Below are positions 1 to 10,243 of a stretch of DNA of 64,000 bases, in pieces (within the stretch, counting starts at the first letter, position 1; every line of letters starts with the position of its first letter). Made by a program: the position numbers and the translations under genes. Under the pieces are notes generated by a model that saw only the letters and a list, made by a program, of their open reading frames with translations, had not been told where the DNA came from and made no database searches. The DNA comes from Voacanga thouarsii (lineage: Eukaryota; Streptophyta; Magnoliopsida; Gentianales; Apocynaceae), in NCBI GenBank assembly GCA_026120185.1, contig JANUWF010001729.1, positions 744,001-808,000 on the forward strand, in the 5' to 3' direction.

Positions 1-282
1 TGCCATGGCCTTCTATATTTCTGCATTTCTATTCCATTTCTACTGCATTTCTACTGAGTAAAATCCATGACCTTCTATATTTCTGCATTTCTGCATTTCT
101 ACTCAGGAAAATCCATGGCATTTCTGCATTCCTACTGCATTTTTTTGTATTGCATTCCTAATGTAACATACTCAAGCACAAGATTTGATTGTTCTTATGA
201 ACTACTTTTTTCAGACTATACAAAAATTTCTGTCTATTTTTCAGAAATTATCACTTGTATTTTTCTACTGCACAAGATTTAA
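1..282 (+). repeat. Direct repeat copy 1 (TTTCTGCATTTCTACT block)
   Basis: Contains tandem-like copies of a unit reading roughly ATTTCTGCATTTCTACT followed by CAGGAAAATCCATG. The block ends with a shared stretch running through TGATTGTTCTTATGAACTAC. It matches 1141-1452 with a few substitutions and small indels. Confidence 0.8.
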
Positions 283-914
283 GGAAGAAGATTAGTATCT
301 TGTGTGTACCAGAAAAATTTCTGTCTATTTTTCAGAAGATTATGAACTACTTTATTCCTAAAGTTGTCTTTGTTGAATGTGAACATGGTCAGCATGGAAT
401 ATTATCACTTGTAACTCTTTAAGGAAGAAGATTAGGATCTCTTAAAAGAGTCCTTTGGTGTAGGGATAAACTTGCAACATTAAATTGACGATCATCACTG
501 ATTGTGGTGTTGCTTCAAATTTTCACCATATTGAAATGCGGGATGCCGATGCTATACTTGTCTTTTTTTAATCTTATTCAATGGTGGCAAAAGTTTTTTG
601 TCCTCATTATAACTCTGTCAGTAATCAATTTTTTGTTCTGGATAACTTCTTTTGGGGGACGGGTGTCCGTTTAAGATGTATGCTCCTATATTTAAGATAC
701 GATTCAACAGTTGGAAGATGCGAAAAATCCAGAATCCAACTAGGCAAATAGTCTATCCAATTACCTTAACTTGTGCAGCTACTCCCTTCATACCATTGAT
801 CATATAGTCATGTGTACCTTTAAAGAATTTGGCAGCCCATTTTGCTTAGGGTAAGTCCTTTGTTGGACAAAGTTGGTACAGAATCTGTCTAAATTTGGCA
901 GCCTATTTTGCTTT

Positions 915-1060
915 GATTTGTCATTATCTGTCTATTTTTCTTGGATATATGTTTTATGGGGAGGTATGTGATCAAAAAGTGCTGAGCAGTTGTTGACTTG
1001 TATTTTCTAAGTTCTGGTTTTGCTAAGGTGATTCGGATTGGATATATGTTTTGGGATTGG
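915..1060 (+). repeat. Direct repeat, copy 1 (GGATATATGTTTTATGG block)
   Basis: Shares CTATTTTTCTTGGATATATG, then AGTGCTGAGCAGTTGTTGAC, then TTCTGGTTTTGCTAAGGTGA with 2053-2190. A short echo of the GGATATATG word occurs at 2514-2545. Confidence 0.75.
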
Positions 1061-1140
1061 CAGGTAGGGTTATTTTGTAAAGCATACACTAGGTTTATTT
1101 TGAAGTTTGACAGAAGTTGTATTTGACTAATGGGAGTTCT

Positions 1141-1452
1141 ATATTTCTGCATTTCTACTTAGGAAAATCCATGACCTTCTACATTTCTGCATTTCTACTC
1201 TGGAAAATCCTTGACCTTCTATATTTCTGCCATGGCCTTCTATATTTCTGCATTTCTATTGCATTTCTACTACATTTCTACTTAGGAAAATCCATGACCT
1301 TCTATATTTATGCATTTCTACATGTCTACTCAGGAAAATCCATGGCATTTTTGCATTTCTATTGCATTTTTTTGTACTGCATTCCTAATGTAACATACTA
1401 AAGCACAAGATTTGATTGTTCTTATGAACTACTTTTTTCAGACTACACAAAA
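1141..1452 (+). repeat. Direct repeat copy 2 (TTTCTGCATTTCTACT block)
   Basis: Second copy of the block at 1-282, same orientation, with more internal units. The two copies diverge after the shared AACTACTTTTTTCAGACTA. Confidence 0.8.
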
Positions 1453-2052
1453 ATTTCAATGTTATCCAACTAGACCATATACGTGTAAACAAATGCCATG
1501 ATAGTTGGTGATAGTTTTATTCTTCTTTGTTGTCTCTTTCTTGGATAAGTATCTTATTCCATGTGCCATGGTCTTCATCAGAATGTGGTGTTCACTGAAT
1601 TGTCTATAGCCATAACAAACATATTTAGTTGTTAACAACAGGGCGGCAAAATTTACCTACTTCGATATCAAATCTCATTCTTGTTTCCTTGAGAGTTATA
1701 CATATATGCATTTGATGTGTATACAATACATTTACATAAGATTTCATTCATGCACTAAAGGGAAGCTGTGTATAACCTTTTGAATCTTCTAGCTCTAAGG
1801 GGAAGATTTCATACATGAACACGGTTGTATCTTTAACTGTACTGTTTTCTTCTTCATAGAATTAATTCATCTTTGAATTTAGCTAATTCTGTGGATATTG
1901 GTAATTGTATTGATGCTGAGCCATGGGAGTTTTTGAATGTCTTATTGAATTTGGGTGATTTATGAAGTGAATTTTATGTTATTTCTGTGACTTAAAGGCC
2001 TAAATGTTTTTGCAATCCTTGGATATTGAGGCATTGATAGTGTATGCTCTGA

Positions 2053-2190
2053 TTTGTCACTAGTTGTCTATTTTTCTTGGATATATGTTTTATGGTGAGG
2101 TATGTCATCAATAAGTGCTGAGCAGTTGTTGACTTGTATTTTCTAATTTCTGGTTTTGCTAAGGTGACTCAGATTGGATATTGAATTTAG
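2053..2190 (+). repeat. Direct repeat, copy 2 (GGATATATGTTTTATGG block)
   Basis: Second copy of the block at 915-1060, same orientation, with scattered substitutions. Confidence 0.75.
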
Positions 2191-2724
2191 CTTATATTTC
2201 TATTGTTTTACATTGTGGAAGTTGGTGGAAGGGATTAGAAACTATGTTGGTTTTGTGTTGGTGTGGTTGTGTTTCTTTTTGAATTTTTATGGGTGATTTG
2301 TGGAGTTGTTGAAGTTGTGATAGTGGGAAAAGTTTCTCCTTCCAATTTCTTGTGCATTTTCCTTTTTGCTCTTGTTTTAGCACCATTCTACAAATAAGCT
2401 AAACTAGTACAACATGCTACCACTAAGTTTCCCATTAAAAGAAACAGGGGTGAAACCTCTTCTTCGCAAGCTCCACCTTCTTATTTTGAGCCTATTGTTC
2501 TTTTGAGGCATTTTTCTTGGATATATGTTCTTGGATATATGTTTATTTGCATTTTCCTTTACTTCATAAATCATCAAATAAGAATGAAAAATGCACCAAA
2601 ACAACCTTCTTGACCATCGGTTAACACCCCAACATTGAATAGCTTACAACAAAAAGTTTTCCCATAAGTACATGCATTCTTTAAACTTTAGCCATCAAAA
2701 CATACACCAAAAGGTTCCTTAATG

Positions 2725-2793
2725 TAAGTGAAGTGGCTGGAAAAAATGTGAGTGAAGTGGCTACAGTGAGGGGGATTCTTGTCCTCTTGTTAA
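2725..2793 (+). repeat. 55-bp dispersed repeat, copy 1
   Basis: Contains GTGAGTGAAGTGGCTACAGT followed by a run of G and TTCTTGTCCTCTTGTT. Two more copies lie at about 4930-4990 and 5009-5080, so the repeat brackets the transposase-like gene. Confidence 0.7.
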
Positions 2794-2914
2794 TGTGACT
2801 GAAGTTGCTGCTCCTGCAAGCTCTGAAACAACTCCTCTATCTTCTATTTTCTCTATTTACTTTTCTCCTCTCTTTCAATGACATAGTTACTTGTTTTCTA
2901 TGCATTATTTTCAG

Positions 2915-5582
2915 ATGGCACCTGGTAGGAAAGGAATGCAAAAAAAAGGGCGAAAGGTAGAGCGATGTGTACCCCAATCAAATAACGAATCCGAGGGCCA
3001 ACCATTGAATTCACCTCCAATAGAAAATCAGGATTCTCCAAATACTAGCCACAGAGCAGTAAATGATTTCCATACTCCACCACCTACGTTGCCTGCTTCT
3101 ACTGATGCCCACAATGACAGCAATTCCAGAGAAAGTGTCCAACTAGAAATTCGTTCTGAGCAAGCCGAGTTAATCACTCACAATTAGTGAGTTGCACCTA
3201 TCACTTGTAATGATCAAGTTGAGTCTACTCCAACTTAAGAGAATGTGCAAAACTCTAACTTATCTATAGCTATTACTACGCCAACACAGGGCAAGATTGA
3301 ATGTTGGATTGAAGGGGATGAGTAAGTGATTTCAAAATTTGTTATTTTCTGAAATTTAGTATTCATTCTAAATGTATCAAGCAAAATCCTTAAATATTTA
3401 TTTTTCTATTGTAGGATTCTTTGCAATGCCAAGTCGCTCAACAAACCAGTGCGATCTATTCGTCCAACAATAGAATCTGTGTTTTCGGGACCATATCCTA
3501 CTTGGAAAAAGGTCCTACCTACCACAAGGGATGTATGGTATGCTGAGTGGGCAGTAAGTATTAAATTTATTTTTTTCAATTATAGGTATAGGTTATATTT
3601 TATGCTTATTATGCTAATTTGGTAATTTTGTATAGGAAAATTATAGAAATAATACAAATGAGACCACAAATATGATTCGATCATGCGAGCAAATGGGAAA
3701 AAAAAAGCTAATAACAGTTATAGGTACTTGATGGAAGAAGTACGAAATGGACATATCTCTCATGATTTCATAAAAGAGGAGTTTTACAATGAGCTTCGAG
3801 CATATTAGGATAGTGATGCATTCAAGAAAATGTCAAAGACTATGTCAACAAACAAGAAGAGTGTTTTAGGAGCCTCAAATCATTTAGGAGGATCTCTCCC
3901 AGGAACTGTACACAAGAGAATGCTTGTATAATACATAGAATGTTCTTTTAATTCATTATTTAAAATATATTTGTAATTATTGTTCTTATGTATAATACAT
4001 TACAACTTACATGTTATGACGATTTTGTAGGAGGAGAAATACCATAGAGAATATTCATAGATAGACATCTATGTTTTCACTCACACAACAAACACTGAAA
4101 ATGAGGTTGAGCAAGTGCTAAAAAGAGAAAGGCTAATGTTAGAGGGGGAAGAGGAGCTGCTAGAGGTGCTAAAACTTGTCTTTATTGACAAGTGATCTGA
4201 GGACATATACGTAAGTGTCATATCCTTTGAAGTACAAGATCAACATATTTCTACTTTTAGTTTTTCGAGATCTAATCTAATTGCAGTGTTATTTTAATGG
4301 GGATCCAATGAAATTATTATTTCCACAATATTAACTAGTAATCCACAGTAGTTTGAATTTTTAATTGTTAAGGATTGGTGTTATAATTAGGCAGAGAATT
4401 TAATTGGTATTGTATGATTGGGCTTAAACTACTATGGACTAGATTGTGCAATTGGTATTGAGATTGGCTCTGAAATTTGAATTGAATTGAGTTGACTGTG
4501 CTGCATTTCGATTTTGCCTGCTGAGTTTAAATTGATATATGATTGAGCTACATTTGATGTGAAATGTTAAGCTTGAATTATAGTTGACTGGATACTGCTT
4601 TTATACTATTAAACTTCACAAGAGAAGTTAAGTTTTATTTCTTGATTTGTGTTGGTTAATTACTGCATTTGTGTTTGTTGGCTAGTGATTTGAGCTTTGA
4701 AATGTGGATTGTTGAGTTTCTGCTGTAGCAATTATGAGGAGGAGTATGTCGATTGTTTGATTGAGTTGTGAAGTGTGGGTTGAAATAGTGTTGGGTATAT
4801 TGAAACTTGTGTTGGAACAATTGGTTTGATTATGGTAGAGTTCTGACTTGATTGTTGTTTGTTCAGGGGAGTTGATTTTTGATTGGTGAATTGAGTGGTA
4901 ATATACTACTATATGGGAAATTTTGAGTTAAGTGGCTGGAAAAAATGTGAGTGAAGAGGCTTCAGTGAGGGGGGTTGTTGTCCTCTTGTTTAGGGTTGGA
5001 AAAATGTGATTGAAGTAGCTGGAAAAATGTAAGTGAAGTGGCTACAGTGAGGGGGGTTCTTGTCCTCTTGTTTAGGGTTGAAGGAAACTTGTTCTTAGTT
5101 GGGGCTATTTTTTTTGGAGGCTGTTTTGTTGGGACTATTTTAGTAGCATGTATAAATTTTGTTATTAGCTTATTATTGATACTATAATGTTTTTATTGTT
5201 ACAGGCAAGGTACCAAGAGGAATTACAAAAAGAGACAGAGCTAATAACAATTCAAACACCTGAAGGGGAGCAACCAAAACCAGTTAACAAGATTGATGTT
5301 TGGTTGCGAGTTGTAGGACCACCAAAAAAGGGTAATACAGTCTATGGCATGGGATCCCTCAGTTTGAGCTGCCTCGAAAAATCTACTGCATACAAGTCAT
5401 CCTCTTCATCTTGTTCGTCAGCACAGTCTACAGAATATGTCCAAAGGTCAGAATTGAAAAGTGTTGATGAATCATTATACAAGGTTATTCAAGAACTACG
5501 AGAAGCGAATGAACGTTTGCAATCCGAGGTGAAATCCTTAACATCAGAAGTCAAGAAACTCAAAGGAGAGGATGCTTCGTGA
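2915..5582 (+). pseudogene. Transposase_24-like (Ptta/En/Spm) gene, decayed
   Basis: A multi-exon gene of the plant CACTA accessory transposase type, probably a DNA-binding partner of the main transposase. Exon 1 starts with MAPGRKGMQKKGRK just after a TTTTCAG splice acceptor, has a basic N-terminus and a Ser/Pro-rich stretch, and ends at GTAAGT near 3316. Exon 2 (about 3415-3552) encodes IRPTIESVFSGPYPTWKKV and ends at GTAAGT. Exon 3 (about 3636-3925) carries SYRYLMEEVRNGHISHDF and ASNHLGGSLPGTVHKR, the conserved core of the family. Further exons follow from about 4030. The last exon (5206-5582) reads ARYQEELQKETEL, then NKIDVWLRVVGPPKKG, and ends in a leucine-zipper-like coiled coil rich in Glu, Lys and Leu. 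In-frame stops at 3185-3190 and 3233, in the exon with EFYNELRAY, and around 4050 show that it is dead. Family assignment is from remembered motif patterns; exon borders are approximate. Confidence 0.75.
4930..5080 (+). repeat. 55-bp dispersed repeat, copies 2 and 3 in tandem
   Basis: Two adjacent copies of the unit seen at 2725-2793, joined by TTTAGGGTTGGAAAAATGTG. They lie in the last intron of the transposase-like gene. Confidence 0.7.
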
Positions 5583-5819
5583 GCTGGATCTTAAATTTAT
5601 TTCATATTTTGGACTACTGAAATAAAATATTATTTTAAGCTTAAAACAAATTTACTTTATCTGTTTTTTGTTCCACATCAGAGTTTGATGTGCTTTTTTT
5701 ATGGATATTGATGTTCTTTCAATATTGATGTATGACTTTTGGTATGAATTTACTTTTAATATTATGTAGAATTGCTTTATTAAATATGTGTATGGATTAA
5801 ATAGTGATAATGTAATTCT

Positions 5820-6638
5820 ACTTACCAATAAAATGCTATTGGTACTTACCAACAAAACAATTTGTTGGTACATACCAATTGAATTTTACAGGTGCTTACC
5901 AAAAAAAAATCTATTGGCATTCACCAATACAAATTTGTAGGTGCTTACCAACGATTTATCTGTTACTACATACCAACAGAAATTACCAACACAAAATTGC
6001 AGGTGCATACCAACAGATTTATCAGTTGGTACATACCAACAGCAATCTATAAGTACTTTCCAACATATCGCTGTTGGTACGTAACAACAACACCTTGCAA
6101 TGACTTACCAACAGATTTATCTATTACTATATACCAACAGAATACGTTTGTAGTACCAACTAAATTGTAGTTGGTAAGCTATCAATACACGTTTTCTTTT
6201 TTGACATTTACCAACTAAGTACCAATTAAATTGTTTATTGGTAATGAATAATAATTACCAATAACATAAATATACCAACTACGGAATTGTTGGCAAATTA
6301 CCAATAACATTACCAACTAAACAATCAATTGGAAAAATTACCAACAAAATACACAATTTGAAAATTTCCAACAACTTTACCAATAATGTCGTTAGTTTGT
6401 TGGTAACGTAATAAAATTACCAACGAAAAATACTTAACTCAAAAAAAAAAAATCATTACCAACTAAAATATAATGTTACCGACAATAAAATCTATTGGTA
6501 ATTACCAACAGACTTAAAAATCTCTTGTTGATAATACTTCCAATAAGTGTTTTACCTACGGACCAAATTCTGTTGGTAATCTATTGGTAAACTAGTATTA
6601 CCAACAGAAATTGGACACCTACCAACAGAATTTGACAG
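5820..6638. repeat. CACTA subterminal repeats (TACCAAC/GTTGGTA)
   Basis: Dozens of short copies of TACCAACA, TACCAATA and their reverse complements TGTTGGTA and TATTGGTA, at 10-40 bp spacing and in both orientations. This is the expected transposase-binding array just inside a CACTA end. There is no constant spacer length or leader, so it is not a CRISPR array. Confidence 0.9.
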
Positions 6639-6665
6639 TTGGTAATCAGCCTTTTTCTAGTAGTG
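6639..6665 (-). repeat. CACTA right terminal inverted repeat
   Basis: Read on the minus strand it begins CACTACTAGAAAAAGG and continues into GTTGGTA-type repeats. It fits the 5-base CACTA hallmark plus the common TAGAAAAA extension. The next three bases, CAA, are the candidate target duplication. Confidence 0.9.
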
Positions 6666-6668
6666 CAA

Positions 6669-8252
6669 CTCCTTCAATTCTGTTGGAAAAACATTGAAAT
6701 ACTCATTCATGACATGAACATCTTCAGGTTTCTTATCCTTTCTTGGCTTATTAATTACCTAAGCCAAGTATTCAGTACACCCTTTCCTAATCATCTTCCG
6801 GGCCTTGAGTTCTGATATAAAAACATTACTTTTTCTTCTAGCCTCACCTACAAATTCCAATATAGGTTTCCTAGGCCGGCGAAAATGTATTACCTTATGT
6901 CTACTATCAACTTGAGTATGATCCTGAGATAGACAGTCCATGCCTAAGATAGCGTCATAATCCTCTATGGACAAACATATCAAATCTCCTCACAATAATT
7001 CATCTCCTACTAAGACCTTACAATCCCTATGTATTTTCTCACTATTTATTTGCTTTCCCAATGGGGTACTGGCAATCATTTCATATGAAGTTTATTTTCC
7101 TTTAATTCCCATAGAATCAAGAAATAAATTGGCAATAAAGGAATGTGTAGAGTCTAGATCTATCAATACTTTCGTATCCCGATAAAAAATACGGAGCGTA
7201 CCTTCCACCACCGTAGTCTGGTTGTCTGTCTTCTCCAAAGCAACCACCCAAGCATTTACTTGGGGTTTGGTAGGTTTGGCTTTAGATGTAGAAGCTTGTC
7301 TTTGGTTCCCCTTTCCAAATCCTAACTTCTATCCTTTATTATTTCCTCCAAGTCGACTCCATCCTCCCATCTTTCGAGGGTGAGGGCAATTTAAAATCTT
7401 ATGCCATACATCCCAATAATTGAAGTATTTAAAGGAGGGCAGTCCTCTAGTTAGGCCTCTTATCCTCCGCATTTTACCTTTCTTCTGCCATCGGGGCCTT
7501 CCAGATCTCTTCTTATTCATGCCCCGAAATGCATTTCGTTTTCTTTCACCTACCTGTTTAATATAAGCCATTTCTGTCTTGGAAGCTATCTCTACTACAG
7601 CATTATAATTGGTGGGAGCCGTACTTACTAATACTTTTTTCAGCTCTGGTCATAAACCTTTCACAAAACATCTAACCCTGTCTGTTTCTGAATGGACTAG
7701 GAGTAGGAAATATTTTGACAGTCTAGTGAATTCAGCAGCATACTACCCCACAGTACGGCCCCATTGCCGCAAAACTTGAAATTTGTCTTCCTTCCTTTCT
7801 ACTACCCAAATAGGAATAAACTCCCTCTTAAAACTGGCCTTGAAATCTATCCATCCCTACTCTCGTTGATTCATTTCTCTTACCCACCAATCTTTGGCAG
7901 GTCCTTTTAACTGAATTGTAGCAAGTTGTACCTTCTTTTACTCTGAATAATTCTGAGCTGCAAAAATCTTCCCCATCTGCTTAATCCAATTTTCAACTTC
8001 TTGTTCCAAATCAGGTTGCCCTTCAAATTGCGGAGGGTGAAATTTTAAAAAGCGCTCAAGAGCTCTATCTAATTCAACTTTGCTTTGTTGACTTTCCCTA
8101 CTCACACATTCATTCACCCTAGTAATCTCATTTACTCTAGCGGCAGTCTTAGTCAACTGTTGGATAGTATCAGTCATCTTTTGAAATGTTTGGAACATAT
8201 GATGGTCTAAAGTTGTAAGGTGAGGACCTTCCGCATGCGGTTCCTCGATCAT
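6669..8252 (-). pseudogene. gag-protease of gypsy element G1
   Basis: One largely collinear minus-strand reading. It starts MIEEPHAEGPHLTTLDHHMF at 8252, passes a Retrotrans_gag domain (FLKFHPPQFEGQPD, LKGPAKDWW, FKREFIPIW, VRCFVKGL), a basic stretch, and a degenerate zinc knuckle (YFNYWDVWHKILNC, first Cys positions lost). The retropepsin follows: VLIDLDSTHSFIA, where the usual D-S-G active-site triad is changed to D-L-D, and DYDAILGMDCLSQ. The reading ends at NEYFNVFPTELKEL, the usual lead-in to RT, where the CACTA element begins. Several in-frame stops, for example after NYSE, MNQRE, TVG, KGL, GIKGK and TEYLA, make it non-functional. It would have produced the virus-like particle and the maturation protease. 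Confidence 0.85.
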
Positions 8253-8521
8253 TGGCTCAAGGTTATTTTGAGTAGTTCACAATGATCATCTGGAAGTTCA
8301 CTTAGGAAGCATCTATATAGATCATAAGATTTTACCGATATAGCAATGTAACATAGCTCAAAAGCAATCGTAAAATGGGCACAGTGCACATAGCAAAAAC
8401 ATAACATATATTCATTCTCGTCTTATCACAAAGTCAGTACAAAATTTGTGTGCCAGGCATATGGTCATATACATTGATCGAACTGTACGTGTCCCACTAC
8501 ATATATCCAGATCTCATTCTC
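8253..8521 (-). other. Spacer between pre-gag ORF and gag in G1
   Basis: About 270 bp between the pre-gag ORF stop and the gag start. I see no coding or structural signal in it. Confidence 0.6.
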
Positions 8522-9187
8522 CTACTCACCATTATTGTTGTCTGAAATAGGATGTCCTGAATCAGCAGAGACTATGTAGGACTCCACTGCATCAACCTCC
8601 TCATCTCCATCCGCATCTAGGTGCAGCCAAGCTAATAGGTCTGGGTCCATCTCTAACTTCTCCTCAAGCTCCTCAACCAAAGGTACCTCTACCTCGGGTA
8701 CCTCTTGATCCTCTCCCATATCAACAACCTCCAAACCCAATATCTCTTCCTCCAATACTCCCATTACGTCCCCGCCAAACATCTCCTCATCATCCTCAGA
8801 CAACACTGCACCATCGGGGATACTATCCTCCTCCTCATCACCCTAATAGTGTAGCTTAATATCACTATAAATCTCATTAGAATCGCCACCCACCTCCTTA
8901 TGTGTCGACAATGTTCTCTCAGGGATAGGTGTCCTTTCCACACTCAGGTCTTGCACAAATAGAGTAACAATGGATACTACTAGGTTAAACAAGCTCTTGG
9001 TGAGACGGGGTGCATGACGGCAGTTAGGGCTAAGTATTGTTAAGGTGAAACGTCCTGACACACCTGCTTGATAGATCGTCCTAAGCTTTTCAGATTTCTT
9101 CACACTCGAGCTCTCACCTATCTCTTTCTTCCCTTCACCATTGCGCTCTTCCATTGGGCGCTTGCCCTTATCACTCCTATCTTCCAT
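8522..9187 (-). pseudogene. Pre-gag ORF of gypsy element G1, unknown function
   Basis: Minus-strand frame starting at MEDRSDKGKRPMEER (ATG 9187-9185), about 220 codons, open except for one TAG at 8843-8845 between SDIKLHY and GDEEEDSIPD. The N-terminal third is lysine-rich (KGKRPMEERNGEGKKE), the middle is hydrophobic (LFNLVVSIVTLFV), and the last 100 residues are strongly acidic (Glu/Asp about one third, for example EEEILGLEVVDMGEDQEVPE). It lies between the PBS and gag in a different frame from gag. I recognise no domain. Extra ORFs upstream of gag are known for Ogre/Tat elements, but this element has a tRNA-Met PBS and chromovirus-like protease, so the resemblance is positional only. The upstream 8 codons from 9211 are in frame but lack support. 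Confidence 0.6.
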
Positions 9188-9247
9188 ACCTACACAATAA
9201 AAGAGTTTCATTAATTTCTAAGATGATACCACAGTTCTATAAAACTA

Positions 9248-9260
9248 GGCTCTAATACCA
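9248..9260 (-). promoter_or_regulatory. Primer binding site of G1 (tRNA-Met)
   Basis: The minus strand reads TGGTATTAGAGCC, two bases after the LTR end GGGTGTCGCA. It matches the usual initiator tRNA-Met PBS TGGTATCAGAGCC with one change. Confidence 0.9.
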
Positions 9261-9262
9261 AT

Positions 9263-9960
9263 TGCGACACCCCTACTAAAGATAATAGCGGAAGCTTATC
9301 AACACCGAGTGTCGCCCTATCCAATTTGCCAGACAAGGGGTCTTTATAATAACACCAACAGAGTAAATATGTATGGTCTAGACTCATACAATATCCCATA
9401 CTGATGGTCACCCATATACATATATTAGAGAATCTCATACATGTTACCCTAACAACAACAATAATAAAGTACATAATCAAAAGGGAAATCATCCAGACCA
9501 ATACTGTTGACATTATGCTATCGTCCTTTTATCCGTAGGTCTGCTCAACTCTAGATCCTACAAAAGGTAAGATAAAAGACCCATATGAGTGAAAAATCAC
9601 CCAATGAGTCCCGTGTGTGCTAGTACTTTAGTAAAGAAATAGAGTACATAAGACTCTTATGAGGAAAAACTTTTCCTTTGTTCACTAGAAATAATTCCAA
9701 AACTCTCAAAGAAAGAGTTTGTTCAGAACACAATTATTTTATGAAAATTGCATTTTACTTTCAAATCATTGCCCTAATTTTCAAATCATAGACACTTCTC
9801 TAACAGAAAGTCGGCCTATTTGCAAGTCCCACAGTCCTTACCTTCGACACCATGTATCATTGTACTGAGACCGCAGCCTCCAGTACTCAACTCGCACATA
9901 TCATTGTACTTAGACTGTAGCCTACAATACTCAATCTATGAAACCCCATTCAAAGCAATC
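9263..9960 (-). repeat. G1 5' LTR, piece 1 (3' end of LTR)
   Basis: Ends in CA on the minus strand next to the PBS. It contains the block TATAAAGACCCCTTGTC, which is also present in the G2 LTR (near 14187) and in relaxed form in the G3 LTR (near 62200), confirming the LTR family. The words CACACACGGGACTCATTGGG (near 9610) and GTACTGAGACCGCAG (near 9870) also belong to it. It is cut at about 9960 by G2. Confidence 0.8.
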
Positions 9961-10188
9961 TTCGAGTAAGGAGGTTAGGGAGTATATCATATTTCATTGC
10001 ATGTTTAAATATATTTTTATATGATTTTATGTGCATTAAATTTGTGTTTTATAGTCTAGAGGGCTTGATTATGATTATGGAGTGAGAAGGGCAAAATGAT
10101 AATTTTTGCTTGAGGTGGAAAAAGGGAGATAGCTTGAGGATTGAATAGGAAAATATTTTTAGAGGGAAAATAAGAACAAGAGTTGTTG

Positions 10189-10243
10189 TGGTTTAGTGGT
10201 TAGAGTTTTGAAATTAATTCTTGAGGTCTTGGGTTCAAATTCC
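10189..10243 (+). promoter_or_regulatory. tRNA-like A and B boxes inside the G2 LTR
   Basis: TGGTTTAGTGGTTAGA (10189-10204) matches a Pol III box A and GGGTTCAAATTCC (10231-10243) a box B, spaced about as in a tRNA gene. There is no tRNA fold around them and no CCA-side acceptor stem, so this is a tRNA-related or SINE-like fragment, not a tRNA gene. Confidence 0.5.

Larger units (their letters stand above)
1..2890. other. Non-coding internal CACTA DNA with duplicated blocks
   Basis: No coding sequence could be supported here. The stretch is built of partly duplicated blocks: about 280 bp at 1-282 recurs at 1141-1452, and about 140 bp at 915-1060 recurs at 2053-2190. Both contain short words such as ATTTCTGCATTTCTACT and TTGGATATATGTTTT, repeated several times. 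It precedes the Transposase_24-like gene and is probably spacer or intron of the CACTA element, although membership in that element is inferred. Confidence 0.5.
1..6665 (+). mobile_element. CACTA (En/Spm) DNA transposon, right part
   Basis: The right end is directly visible: the reverse complement of the last bases begins CACTACTAGAAAAAGG, the classic CACTA terminal inverted repeat, and the 850 bp inside it are packed with short TACCAAC/GTTGGTA subterminal repeats that such elements use to bind their own transposase. A decayed Transposase_24-type gene lies upstream on the same strand. The three bases after the end (CAA, 6666-6668) would be the 3-bp target duplication. The left end and the main TNP2-type transposase are not in the window, so the assignment of bases 1-2800 to this element is inferred from continuity only. 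The element sits inside the pol of a minus-strand gypsy element, whose protein homology stops exactly at 6669. Confidence 0.85.

Noticed and set aside
5820..6640. Regular short repeats that might look like a CRISPR array
   Set aside because: The words occur in both orientations with irregular spacing and no unique spacers of constant size, and they end in a CACTA terminal repeat in plant-type DNA.
10189..10243. Possible tRNA gene
   Set aside because: Only boxes A and B are present; I could not pair an acceptor stem or find an anticodon arm.
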